Source of the DNA: Pelagicoccus sp. SDUM812005
Lineage (GTDB): Bacteria; Verrucomicrobiota; Verrucomicrobiia; Opitutales; Opitutaceae
DNA length: 64,000 nt
Assembly: GCF_031127875.1 (NCBI RefSeq)
Contig: NZ_JARXIA010000018.1
Location: 1 to 64,000, forward strand
Direction: 5' to 3'
Numbering within the stretch: position 1 is the first letter of the stretch; each line of letters begins with the position of its first letter. Made by a program: the position numbers and the translations under genes. Under the pieces are notes generated by a model. The model was not told the origin of the DNA and searched no databases. It saw only the letters and a list, made by a program, of their open reading frames with translations. Below are positions 51,970 through 59,807 of this stretch, piece by piece.

Positions 51970-52763
51970 ATCTTTGTATCGATGTCGGAAATACGCAAAT
52001 GCACGGCGCTGTCTACGATGGCGACCGTTTGGTAACGCAGTTTCGTAAGGAAAGCGCCCACTCTTCGCGAGACGAGATCGGGCTGTTCTTGGTCGCGGTA
52101 CTGCGGGAGCACGGGGTGGACCCCGCTCGCGTGGAGCGCATCGGCATCAGCTGCGTGGTGCCGGACGAGGTGCACTCGCTGCGCAACGCCTGCCGGATCT
52201 ATTTCGAGCTGGAGCCGCTTTTCCTCGAAGCGGGCGTGAAGACGAAGCTGAAGATCAAGACCCGCAATCCTTTGGAAGTGGGGGCGGACCGTATTGCCAA
52301 TGCGATCGCGGTGGCTGAAATGTATCCAGAAACGAACGTCGTGGTGGTAGACTTCGGTACCGCTATCACCTTGGACGCGGTGAGCGGTAAGCGCGAGTAC
52401 TTGGGCGGCTCCATTTGCGCGGGGCTGGGCTTGGCCATGGAAGCCTTGGGCTCGAAGACGGCGAAGCTCCCGTTCGTGGAGATCTACGCGCCGAAGCGGG
52501 CTCTGGGGCGTTCGACAACGGAGGCGATCCAGAGTGGCTTGTACTACGGCTATTTGGGAATGGTGCGCCATCTGGTGGAGCGGATTCGCGAGGAGGCCTT
52601 TGGCGACGAGCCGACGCGCGTCATCGCGACAGGCGGGTTTTCCCAGCTCTATCGCGATGCCGGCTTGTTCGACGAGATCGTGCCCGATCTCGTATTGCGC
52701 GGCGTCAATGCGGTGCTCGCGTGGAACCCGGTCGAGCCGGAAAAGGAAGAGGCGGAAGCCTAA
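51966..52763 (+). CDS. coaX: Type III pantothenate kinase
   Basis: This 265-residue ASKHA-fold kinase phosphorylates pantothenate, the first step to CoA. The N-terminal phosphate loop is LCIDVGNTQMHGAVYDG. GADRIANAIAVAEMY and VVVDFGTAITLDAVSGKREY carry the catalytic Asp and the family D-x-G-T-A-x-T. LGGSICAGLGLAMEALGS and ATGGFSQLY complete the fold. The ATG overlaps the panC stop (ATGA), so translation is coupled. Type III kinases are not subject to CoA feedback, unlike CoaA. Confidence 0.96.
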   Translation: MNLCIDVGNTQMHGAVYDGDRLVTQFRKESAHSSRDEIGLFLVAVLREHGVDPARVERIGISCVVPDEVHSLRNACRIYFELEPLFLEAGVKTKLKIKTRNPLEVGADRIANAIAVAEMYPETNVVVVDFGTAITLDAVSGKREYLGGSICAGLGLAMEALGSKTAKLPFVEIYAPKRALGRSTTEAIQSGLYYGYLGMVRHLVERIREEAFGDEPTRVIATGGFSQLYRDAGLFDEIVPDLVLRGVNAVLAWNPVEPEKEEAEA

Positions 52764-52781
52764 GCGAAGGAATATTTTGTT

Positions 52782-53153
52782 ATGAAGCGACACATGTTAA
52801 AGTCGAAGATCCACCGGGCTACGGTCACGGACGCGGATTTGAACTACGAAGGCTCGATCAGCATCGACCCTGTCCTGTGCAAGGCGGCGGATCTGGTAGA
52901 GTTTGAAAAGGTGGATGTCTACGACATCGACAACGGAAACCGTCTCACGACCTACGTGATTTGGGGCAAGCCCGGTGAGATTTGCCTCAATGGCGCCGCG
53001 GCCCGCTTGGTGCACCGGGGGGACAAGGTGATCATCTGCAGCTTCCAGGAAGTGGAGGACACGGATATCGACGCGTTCAAACCGAAGCTCGTCATGGTGA
53101 ACGCAGACAATTCCATCAAGCACGTCGGCGAGCCGCCGATTCGCCGTCCGTAG
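52782..53153 (+). CDS. panD: Aspartate 1-decarboxylase
   Basis: This 123-residue pyruvoyl enzyme converts aspartate to beta-alanine for pantothenate. The self-cleavage site is G24-S25 in NYEGSISID, exactly at the position seen in E. coli PanD if translation starts at ATG 52782. LKSKIHRATVTDADL holds the N-terminal strand and LNGAAARLVHRGDKVIICSF the conserved core with N-G-A-A-A-R. It is the last gene of the panB-panC-coaX-panD operon, 18 bases after coaX. The C-terminus (KPKLVMVNADNSIKHV) is typical. Confidence 0.96.
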   Translation: MKRHMLKSKIHRATVTDADLNYEGSISIDPVLCKAADLVEFEKVDVYDIDNGNRLTTYVIWGKPGEICLNGAAARLVHRGDKVIICSFQEVEDTDIDAFKPKLVMVNADNSIKHVGEPPIRRP

Positions 53154-53456
53154 AGAATAGGCTTCTTTGGCTCACCGCCTGATTCGTTTTGAGATGGCCG
53201 CCGTGAGCCAGGCCAGCGGCACAGCGAATGCCGCCGGCGAGATCTCATAGTCTCGCAGAACCCGAGGCATGCGAAGAAACCAATGCGGCCCGAGGAAACC
53301 GAGGCGGTGCTGGGGCGCGCAAAAAGTATATCAACGTTGATATACTTTTTGCACAGGCGGCGGTGAGGGGGAGCTGCGGGTTGGTGAGGTGGAGCTGTCG
53401 ATCGCTGCGTTTATCGGGTTGTCAGGATAGGTGGGCGGGGTTTTGCTGGCGGGATT
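53154..53456. promoter_or_regulatory. Intergenic region with a perfect 34-bp palindrome upstream of ribBX
   Basis: Between panD and ribBX (303 bp) there is a 7-bp stem-loop at 53169-53209 (GGCTCAC with GTGAGCC), which may end the pan transcript. A perfect palindrome at 53319-53352 follows; its left half is GCAAAAAGTATATCAAC. The palindrome lies 105 bp before the ribBX start and could be an operator for a dimeric regulator, or a cruciform/terminator since it ends in a T tract. I find no FMN-riboswitch (RFN) consensus in the region. Confidence 0.8.
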
Positions 53457-54539
53457 ATGGCGGAAAGCGCAGAAGAAGTTGTTTTTGATTCGGTTGAAGA
53501 TGCGATCGCGGACATCGCGGCGGGCAAGCCGGTGATCGTGACGGATGACGAGGATCGCGAGAACGAGGGCGACCTGGTTTTTGCCGCTTCGAAGGCGTCG
53601 GTGGAGAACGTCAACTTGATGATCCAGCATGCTCGCGGGCTTATTTGCGTTCCGTGCACGCCGCACCATTTGCATCGTTTGGGGATCAGCCCCATGGTGC
53701 AGGAAAATCGGGAGTCGCATAAGACGGACTTCACGGTTTCGGTGGACGCGGCGGAGGGGATCACTACGGGGATCAGCGCCTACGATCGCTACCACACTAT
53801 CAAGTTGCTGGCCAATCCGGACACGCGGCCGGACGAGCTGGTGCAGCCGGGGCACGTGTTTCCCTTGAAGGCCAAGTCGGGCGGCGTGCTCGAGCGGGCT
53901 GGCCATACGGAAGCGGCGGTGGATTTGGCGTCGCTGGCGGGGCAGTTTCCCTGCGCGGTGATTTGCGAGGTGCTCAACGACGACGGCACCATGGCCCGTA
54001 CGCCTCAGCTCTTCGAATTTAAGAAGCGCTTCGGGTTGAAGATGATCTCCATCGCTTCCCTGATCGAATACCGCCACGAGCGGGAGAACTTGGTGGAGCT
54101 GGTCAGCGAGAAGCCTTATGCGAGCCGCTACGGCCACTTTACCATGAAGGTGTTCCGCAGCTTGCTGGACGGACGGGAGCACGTGGCCTTGGTGGCGGGA
54201 GAGATTACTGGCGAACCGACCTTGGTGAGGGTGCATGCGGAGAACGTGATCAAGGACATTTTCCATCCGGAGGGAAGCGTGGCGGATGACTCTATCGGCT
54301 TGGCCATGAAGCGGATCGCCGCGGAAGGCAGCGGCGCGATCGTGTACATTCGCCGTCCCGGCGGGGGCTTGGTAGAGACGCCGGAGGACAAGACCATGAG
54401 CTTGCGCGAGTACGGGATCGGGGCCCAGATCTTGTCGGCTATCGGCTTGCAGAAGATTCGTTTGCTCTCCCATTCCAGCCGCAACGTGATCGCGCTCGAC
54501 GGCTACGGCCTGGAGATCGTGGAAACGGTCGGCCTGTAG
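53457..54539 (+). CDS. ribBX: DHBP synthase with degenerate GTP cyclohydrolase II domain (RibBX type)
   Basis: The 360-residue protein has an N-terminal 3,4-dihydroxy-2-butanone-4-phosphate synthase domain with all expected parts. These are TDDEDRENEGDLVFAA, GLICVPC, SHKTDFTVSVDA, GITTGISAYDR and LERAGHTEAAVDL. It makes the four-carbon riboflavin precursor from ribulose 5-phosphate. The C-terminal domain aligns with RibA (RVHAENVIKDIFHP for canonical RVHSECLTGD). It lacks all three zinc Cys residues (the C-x10-C-x-C set) and the R-Q-E-G-R-G/N motif is changed (RRPGGGLVE). It cannot be a normal GTP cyclohydrolase II. This matches the RibBX variant known from proteobacteria, so another ribA must exist elsewhere. 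Confidence 0.9.
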   Translation: MAESAEEVVFDSVEDAIADIAAGKPVIVTDDEDRENEGDLVFAASKASVENVNLMIQHARGLICVPCTPHHLHRLGISPMVQENRESHKTDFTVSVDAAEGITTGISAYDRYHTIKLLANPDTRPDELVQPGHVFPLKAKSGGVLERAGHTEAAVDLASLAGQFPCAVICEVLNDDGTMARTPQLFEFKKRFGLKMISIASLIEYRHERENLVELVSEKPYASRYGHFTMKVFRSLLDGREHVALVAGEITGEPTLVRVHAENVIKDIFHPEGSVADDSIGLAMKRIAAEGSGAIVYIRRPGGGLVETPEDKTMSLREYGIGAQILSAIGLQKIRLLSHSSRNVIALDGYGLEIVETVGL

Positions 54540-54669
54540 GAATTGTGTAAGGTGAAGGTGGAGGGGAGGAATCGGAGTTGGATTCGGATTCGCCTTTTGC
54601 CTTTACAAGCCTAGGGAGGGAGGCAAGTTGCCCTTCCTCTCACGTAGCTGTTCTTAAATCGTTCTTATC

Positions 54670-55140
54670 ATGAGCCAACTATCGCCATCCGCGCTGAAAA
54701 TCGACGGGTCCGACTTCCGGATCGGTGTCGTTGCAGCCCGATTCAACGAGGAATACGTCGCGGGCTTGCTCGACGGAGCCCTTGCAACCCTCAAGCAGGC
54801 GGGAGTCGCGGACGATGCGATCGTCGTGGAGCGGGTACCGGGCGCCAACGAGCTGCCGGTAGCGGCCAAGTTCTTGGTGGATTCCGGTTCGTTCGACGCG
54901 GTGATCGCTCTTGGGGTGGTGATCGCGGGCGGCACGCGCCACTACGAGATGGTTTCCGACTCGGCCAACCATGGTCTGCAACAGGTGGCGGTTTCCTCCG
55001 GCATGCCGGTGGTGGCGGGCTTGATCGTAGGGGAGAACGAGGAGCAAGTGCGGGAGCGTTGCATCGGTTCGATTCCCAAGGGATCGGAGTTTGGGCAGTG
55101 CGCCCTGGAAATGGCGAAGCTGCGCCGCAAATATTCTTAA
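54670..55140 (+). CDS. ribH: 6,7-dimethyl-8-ribityllumazine synthase
   Basis: This 156-residue enzyme condenses the DHBP product with 5-amino-6-ribitylaminouracil. It has the family landmarks IGVVAARFNEEYVAGLLDGA, VERVPGANELPVAAKFL, IALGVVIAGGTRHYEMVSDS (catalytic His region), then VSSGMPVVAGLIVGENEEQV and AKGSE-like PKGSEFGQCALEMA. The usual R-F-N residues are present. The protein forms shells or pentamers in other bacteria. It follows ribBX after 130 bp on the same strand and precedes nusB by three bases, the classic ribH-nusB order. Confidence 0.96.
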   Translation: MSQLSPSALKIDGSDFRIGVVAARFNEEYVAGLLDGALATLKQAGVADDAIVVERVPGANELPVAAKFLVDSGSFDAVIALGVVIAGGTRHYEMVSDSANHGLQQVAVSSGMPVVAGLIVGENEEQVRERCIGSIPKGSEFGQCALEMAKLRRKYS

Positions 55141-55143
55141 GAC

Positions 55144-55593
55144 ATGTCCGAGGGAAAAAAATCTCAACGCCGTCAGTGTCGCGTCGCCGCGATGCAGTAC
55201 ATCTACGCCTGGTCGATCAATCGGCCCACCAACCTCGTCGACGACCTGAGCGTTTTCTTCGAAGGCCTCGAGGAGGAGCGCGACTACTACAACTTCGCGG
55301 AGGAGCTCGTGCACGGCGTCATCGAATACTCTGCTGAGATCGACGACAAGATCATGGAGTTGGCCAAGAACTGGGACTTCGAGCGTATCGCAAAGATCGA
55401 CTTGGCAATCCTGCGCCTGGCCGCCTACGAGCTGCTGTATCGCAAGGACATCCCGCCGGTCGTGACCATCAACGAAGCGATCGACTTGAGCAAGGAGTTC
55501 TCCACTGCCGAGTCGCGCCGTTTCGTGAACGGGATTTTGGACAAGCTCAAAGGCGGGCTGGATCGACCATCTCGCACGGCGAGCTGGGAGTAG
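55144..55593 (+). CDS. nusB: Transcription antitermination factor NusB
   Basis: This 149-residue helical protein starts SEGKKSQRRQCRVAAMQYIY, corresponding to the NusB R-R-x-A-R-x-x-A-x-Q-x-L-Y start. It has FAEELVHGVIEYSAEIDDKI, LAKNWDFERIAKIDLAILRL (usual W-x-x-x-R-x-x-x-x-x-x-x-I-L-R) and AAYELLYRKDIPPVVTINEA. IDLSKEFSTAESRRFVNGIL is the terminal helix. It binds NusE/S10 and boxA RNA during rRNA transcription. Spacing of three bases from ribH indicates cotranscription, with ftsY 43 bases downstream. Confidence 0.96.
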   Translation: MSEGKKSQRRQCRVAAMQYIYAWSINRPTNLVDDLSVFFEGLEEERDYYNFAEELVHGVIEYSAEIDDKIMELAKNWDFERIAKIDLAILRLAAYELLYRKDIPPVVTINEAIDLSKEFSTAESRRFVNGILDKLKGGLDRPSRTASWE

Positions 55594-55636
55594 TTGGATA
55601 GCGAATACGGTTAGCTTATAAGAGAGGGACGCTCGA

Positions 55637-56563
55637 ATGCTTTCGATTTTCAAGAAATTCAAGGACGGTCTCGCCAAGTCGGCCAAGAGCATCGCTGAAA
55701 AGACGGGTGGCATCTTCGGTCGCAAGAAGCTGGACGCTTCCACGATCGAGGAGCTCGAGGAAGCGCTTTTCGCTTCGGACTTCGGCTACGAGACGACGGA
55801 GGAGATCGTCGAGGAAACGCAGAAGGCGTACAAGAAGGACAAGGACCTGCGCGGCAAGGACGTGGCGGCGATCGGCTCTTCGGTCTTGAAGCGCGTGCTG
55901 GAGGGTTCTGAAGGCCGTATCCAGTTCGTGGAGGGATCGCCAACGGTGATCTGCCTGATCGGAGTCAATGGTTCGGGCAAGACCACGACCACGGCCAAGC
56001 TTGGCTACCAGTACAAGCAAGACGGCCGCAACCCGATGGTGGCTGCCTGCGACACCTTTCGCGCGGCCGCGATCGAGCAGCTCAAGGAGTGGTCTTCCCG
56101 GCTGGGCTTGGACATCATCGCCGGGCAGCACGGGGCGGATTCGGCAGCGGTCGCTTTCGACGCCTACCAAGCGGCCAAGGCCCGCGGCCACGATACCTTG
56201 ATCATCGATACGGCGGGCCGCTTGCATACCAAGAGCAATTTGATGGACGAGCTGGCGAAGATTCGCCGCGTGCTGCAGAAGCACGACGAGGCGGCGCCAC
56301 ACTACAGCCTTTTGGTGGTGGACGGTAGCCTCGGTTCTAACTCGATCGAGCAAGCCCGCGTCTTCAACGAAAAGTTTGGCCTCGACGGTTTGGTTGTGAC
56401 CAAGCTCGACGGGACCAGTCGCGGAGGAGCCTTAGTAGGCATCTATCGCGAGCTCAAGCTGCCCATCTTCTTCCTCGGCTTCGGCGAAAAGCCCGAAGAT
56501 CTGCAGGAGTATCGAGTCGACAACTACGTGGACGCGATCTTCGGGGCAGACGAGGAAGAGTAG
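55637..56563 (+). CDS. ftsY: Signal recognition particle receptor FtsY
   Basis: This 308-residue SRP GTPase lacks the long acidic A domain, so it is the short NG form. The N domain covers residues 1-90 (LDASTIEELEEALFASDFGY). The G domain has G1 LIGVNGSGKTTTTAKLGYQY, G2 DTFRAAAIEQL, G3 DTAGRLHTKSNLMDEL and G4 TKLDGTSRGGA; IFFLGFGEKPEDLQ completes it. The segment that is usually VVDATTGQN reads VVDGSLGSN, a mild departure. The basic N-terminus (MLSIFKKFKDGLAKSAKS) may serve as a membrane anchor. A repeat family A copy begins directly after its stop codon. Confidence 0.94.
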   Translation: MLSIFKKFKDGLAKSAKSIAEKTGGIFGRKKLDASTIEELEEALFASDFGYETTEEIVEETQKAYKKDKDLRGKDVAAIGSSVLKRVLEGSEGRIQFVEGSPTVICLIGVNGSGKTTTTAKLGYQYKQDGRNPMVAACDTFRAAAIEQLKEWSSRLGLDIIAGQHGADSAAVAFDAYQAAKARGHDTLIIDTAGRLHTKSNLMDELAKIRRVLQKHDEAAPHYSLLVVDGSLGSNSIEQARVFNEKFGLDGLVVTKLDGTSRGGALVGIYRELKLPIFFLGFGEKPEDLQEYRVDNYVDAIFGADEEE

Positions 56564-56594
56564 CCCCCGTAGCGCGGAGCTTTAGCCCGCGACC
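56564..56594. repeat. Palindromic repeat family A, copy 2
   Basis: This 31-base unit (CCCCCGTAGCGCGGAGCTTT onward) immediately follows the ftsY stop. It is the inverted counterpart of the copy at 56714-56743 (29 of 30 matching) and close to the copy after oleD. Confidence 0.8.
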
Positions 56595-56713
56595 GCAGAG
56601 AGTGGATCCCGCAATATTTTGTAGGTCTGTCGCTTGCGGCACGCTGCACTGAAGGTTTGATCCGTTTGATGCGGTGCTAACAAGCGCCGACCTTACTATC
56701 GCTCTTGCAATGT

Positions 56714-56743
56714 GGTCGCGGGCTAAAGCACCGCGCTACGGGG
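56714..56743. repeat. Palindromic repeat family A, copy 3 (inverted relative to copy 2)
   Basis: GGTCGCGGGCTAAAGCACCG followed by CGCTACGGGG is the reverse complement of copy 2 with one mismatch. The two copies flank about 120 bp and together could form a large hairpin. The surrounding 56564-56885 gap (322 bp) otherwise shows no gene; a promoter for the TRAP gene is expected near its right end. Confidence 0.8.
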
Positions 56744-56885
56744 TTACCCCTGCCTGCCGCTGGGACAGCGGGTATTACCTCAGAGTCCTCTCCGAGCTGC
56801 GGTGAAGTCTTTTCATCTGGAATGTCACCTTTCCGAGGGACGCGGGCGAAGAATTCACCTTGCTTCGCGGGGGTGGCTGGCTTGC

Positions 56886-58814
56886 ATGGTGGGCGTGTCT
56901 GAAGAAAGTGGATCATACGGTTCTGAGGTGAATTCCCGCAAGTGGTGGGATCCTGTTTTGGCGGTGTTCCATCGCTTGGAGAATTGGTCCATCGCGATTG
57001 CCTTGGGCGCCATGATGTTGCTGCCGCTTTTCGAGATCGTGATGCGCCAGTTCGACGCCGGGATTTCAGGCAACTCCGCGATCCAGCAGCATTTGGTACT
57101 TTTCGTGGCGATGGTGGGCGGAGTGATCGCTGCCCGCGAGGCGCGCCTGCTTTCGCTTTCGACCTTTACCGCGTATTTGAAATCTGGGTATGCGGCGGCT
57201 GCCAAGAACATTAGCGGAACGGTTGCGGCATTCGTTTCGGCGTCGCTGTTCGCGGGTAGCTACCGGTATATCTTCAACGACTTTAGCGACATGGAGTCGG
57301 AGTTGTTTCCGGGCTTTCCGCTTTGGTGGGCGAAGCTGATTTTGCCGCTCGGGTTCTTGGTGCTGACCTTGCGGCTGATCTGGCAGTCGGGGGATCGCTG
57401 GTGGTTGCGCTTGATCCCGATCGTGGTGGGTGCGGGCTTGTTTTACTTTGGATTCTACGAGTTCGACGAGGTGGAAGGCTTCGTTTGGCCGCTGTTGACG
57501 GTGGTGCTGATCGCAACGGTTTTGGGCGCTCCGATTTTCGTGACTTTGGCGGGAGCGGCATTGGTGTTGTTTTGGGGTTGGGGCGGCTACTATCCGGAAG
57601 AGGTGGGGCCGATCTTGGCCTTGAATCTGTACGACTTGGTAAAGAGTCCGATGCTGGTGACGCTGCCTTTGTTCACCTTGGCCGGTTACCTGTTGGCGCA
57701 GGGGGAATCGTCGCAGCGCTTGATTCGCTTGATCAACGCGGTCTTCGGGCGGGTGCGAGGCGGGCCGGCGATTGTTACGGTTTTGGTATGCACGTTTTTC
57801 ACGGTGTTCACGGGCGCGAGCGGGGTGACTATTTTAGCGCTGGGCGGTTTGTTGATGCCGGTGCTGTTGGCCGCGGGTTACGACGATCGCAGGAGTATCG
57901 GATTGTTGACGGGAGCGGGGTCGCTGGGAGTCTTGTTTCCGCCCTGTTTGCCGTTGATTCTTTATAGCGTGGTGGCGTCGTCGGCGCGGGTGAGCATCTC
58001 GCTGGAGCAGATCTTTCTCGGAGGCTTGTTGCCGGGTGCTTTGTTGCTTGTATTGACAATTGGATACGGAGTAATGCGGCAGCCGAAGCGGGTGGCCGCT
58101 CCGGACGAAGCTCCGTTTGACTTAGGCCTTTGGGTCAAGGAATTGGGCAAGGCAGCGTGGGGCGCGACCGGCGAGATGTTGCTGCCGGTGGTGGCTCTTT
58201 TTGCATTGTTTAGTGGATACGCGACTCCGGTGGAGGCGGCAGCGGTATCGGCCTTTTATGCGATGATCCTTTACATCGTTGACGCGAAGCTGGTGCGCAA
58301 GGTTTCCATGCTGAGGGAGTTGCCGGGCGTGATGGCGGAGTGCGGACTGCTGGTAGGTGGCGTGCTCTTGATCCTCGGCGTAGCCATGGGCTTCACCAAC
58401 TACTTGGTAACGGAGATGATTCCTGATCAGCTGGTGATGTGGGCGACGGAGAATATCGAATCGCCTCTCGTGTTCCTGCTGCTGCTGAATCTGTTCCTGA
58501 TCGTGGTGGGTTGCTTGATGGATATCTTCTCGGCCATCATCGTGATCGTGCCTTTGATCGTGCCGTTGGGGGCGGCGTTCGGGATCGATCCGGTGCACTT
58601 GGGCATCATCTTTTTGGCGAACTTGCAGCTTGGATACATCACGCCGCCGATTGGCATGAACCTGTTCCTCGCCAGCTACCGTTTCGAGAAGCCGATGAGC
58701 ATGGTGATCCGAGCGGCCCTGCCGATGCTGGTCGTTTTCGTGGTCGGCGTGCTGCTGATCACTTATTGGCCGGCCTTGACGACTTGGTTGCCGAGCGTAG
58801 TGCTGGGGCGTTAG
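56886..58814 (+). CDS. Fused TRAP transporter permease (DctQ-DctM)
   Basis: This polytopic protein of about 642 residues combines a small TRAP permease (about 15-180) with the large permease. The small part includes LENWSIAIALGAMMLLPLFE, IVMRQFDAG and HLVLFVAMVGGVIAAREAR. The large part includes MLVTLPLFTLAGYLLAQGES, FTGASGVTILALGGLLMPVL, GAGSLGVLFPPCLPLILYSV and ANLQLGYITPPIGMNLFLAS. The start is uncertain: ATG 56886 is used because the frame to 56802 adds a non-family segment. TRAP systems use an ion gradient to import acids such as C4-dicarboxylates, or sialic acid. The required DctP binding protein is not adjacent. It is convergent with the ABC importer. Confidence 0.9.
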   Translation: MVGVSEESGSYGSEVNSRKWWDPVLAVFHRLENWSIAIALGAMMLLPLFEIVMRQFDAGISGNSAIQQHLVLFVAMVGGVIAAREARLLSLSTFTAYLKSGYAAAAKNISGTVAAFVSASLFAGSYRYIFNDFSDMESELFPGFPLWWAKLILPLGFLVLTLRLIWQSGDRWWLRLIPIVVGAGLFYFGFYEFDEVEGFVWPLLTVVLIATVLGAPIFVTLAGAALVLFWGWGGYYPEEVGPILALNLYDLVKSPMLVTLPLFTLAGYLLAQGESSQRLIRLINAVFGRVRGGPAIVTVLVCTFFTVFTGASGVTILALGGLLMPVLLAAGYDDRRSIGLLTGAGSLGVLFPPCLPLILYSVVASSARVSISLEQIFLGGLLPGALLLVLTIGYGVMRQPKRVAAPDEAPFDLGLWVKELGKAAWGATGEMLLPVVALFALFSGYATPVEAAAVSAFYAMILYIVDAKLVRKVSMLRELPGVMAECGLLVGGVLLILGVAMGFTNYLVTEMIPDQLVMWATENIESPLVFLLLLNLFLIVVGCLMDIFSAIIVIVPLIVPLGAAFGIDPVHLGIIFLANLQLGYITPPIGMNLFLASYRFEKPMSMVIRAALPMLVVFVVGVLLITYWPALTTWLPSVVLGR

Positions 58815-58826
58815 GGGTTCTTTTTC

Positions 58827-59669
58827 CTACCCTTTCGAGCCGGTGGCGGTGATGCCTTGGATGAAGGTTTTTTGGGTAAAGAAGAAGAGTACGATCAAGG
58901 GTAGGATAATGAGAGTGCTGGCGGCCATGAGGTAGTGCCATTCGGTGCCGCCTTGTCTCGACTGGAAGGCTTGGAGGCCGAGGGCCAGGGTGTAGTTCTC
59001 TTGGTCGTTGATGAAGATGAAGGGGGCGAAGAAGTCGTTCCAGCTGTGCATGAAGGTGAAGAGGGCGATCACCAGCAGGGCCGACTTGGAGAGCGGGAGG
59101 ATGATTTGCCAGAAGATGCGGAGCTCGCTGCAGCCGTCGATGCGGGCGGCTTCTGTAATGGTTTTGGGGATACCGAGGAAGAACTGGCGCAGCAGGAAGA
59201 TGTTGAAGGCGTTGCCGAGGAAGAAGGGGACGTAGAGGGTCTTGAAGGTGCCGATCCACTCGAGTTCGCGGAAGAGGGCGTAGGTGGGGACCATGATGAC
59301 GGGGAAGGGGATCATCATGGTGGCGATGCAGAGGTAGAAGACTTTGTCGCGGCCGGGCCAGTCGATGCGGGAGAAGCCGTAGGCGGCGAGGGAACTGGAG
59401 AGCACGGAGCCGAGGACGGATAGCAGGGCGACGTAGAGGGTGTTGGCGGCGTAGCGCCAGAAGTTGCCCATGGAGGCGATGGCTTCGCTGAAGTTTTGCC
59501 ACATGAGCTCGGAGGGAATCCAGACGGGGGGCAGGGCCATGGTTTCCTCGAGCGGCTTGAAGGCGGTGGAGATCATCCAGGCGAAGGGGGCTGCGAACTG
59601 GATGGCGAAGAGGACCAGCAGCGCGTAGAGGAGGATCTTTCCGAGGAGGCTGAGTTTGTGGGTAGGCAC
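58827..59669 (-). CDS. ABC sugar importer permease, MalG/UgpE type
   Basis: This 280-residue inner-membrane protein has six hydrophobic helices. The EAA loop is ITEAARIDGCSELRIFWQII followed by LPLSKSALLV, the ATPase contact site. An early segment, ISTAFKPLEETMALPPVWIP, is usual for MalG-type CUT1 permeases. The start at GTG 59669 (VPTHKLSLLGK) is preferred over GTG 59747, which would extend into the repeat at 59717-59803. It is the third gene of an operon with the binding protein and MalF-type permease. No ATPase is encoded here, as is common in systems sharing an MsmX-like ATPase. Confidence 0.92.
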   Translation of the reverse strand: MPTHKLSLLGKILLYALLVLFAIQFAAPFAWMISTAFKPLEETMALPPVWIPSELMWQNFSEAIASMGNFWRYAANTLYVALLSVLGSVLSSSLAAYGFSRIDWPGRDKVFYLCIATMMIPFPVIMVPTYALFRELEWIGTFKTLYVPFFLGNAFNIFLLRQFFLGIPKTITEAARIDGCSELRIFWQIILPLSKSALLVIALFTFMHSWNDFFAPFIFINDQENYTLALGLQAFQSRQGGTEWHYLMAASTLIILPLIVLFFFTQKTFIQGITATGSKG

Positions 59670-59716
59670 TGTGTTAAATGAAGAATTAAGAAGTGGGGAG
59701 AGGATCGGCTTGTGTC

Positions 59717-59803
59717 TTTTTTGCCCACTAAGGGCACTAAGGGACACGAAGGTATTTGGGGGATGTGTTTTTTGGTGAACTTCGTGTCCTTAGTGGGAAA
59801 ACA
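59717..59803. repeat. Intergenic inverted repeat, family C copy 1
   Basis: GCCCACTAAGGGCACTAAGG followed by GACACGAAGG is mirrored by GAACTTCGTGTCCTTAGTGG followed by GAAAAC. The arms are imperfect inverted repeats built on the words CCCACTAAGG and GACACGAAG. The same words recur at 60741-60827. Confidence 0.75.
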
Positions 59804-59807
59804 TATT

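Noticed and set aside
53319-53352. Palindrome as an Xer/dif recombination site
   Set aside because: dif sites have two 11-bp arms around a 6-bp spacer with known arm words; this is a seamless 34-bp palindrome with different sequence.
53154-53456. FMN riboswitch upstream of ribBX
   Set aside because: I looked for the conserved RFN element words and paired stems and did not find them; the region instead holds a simple palindrome.
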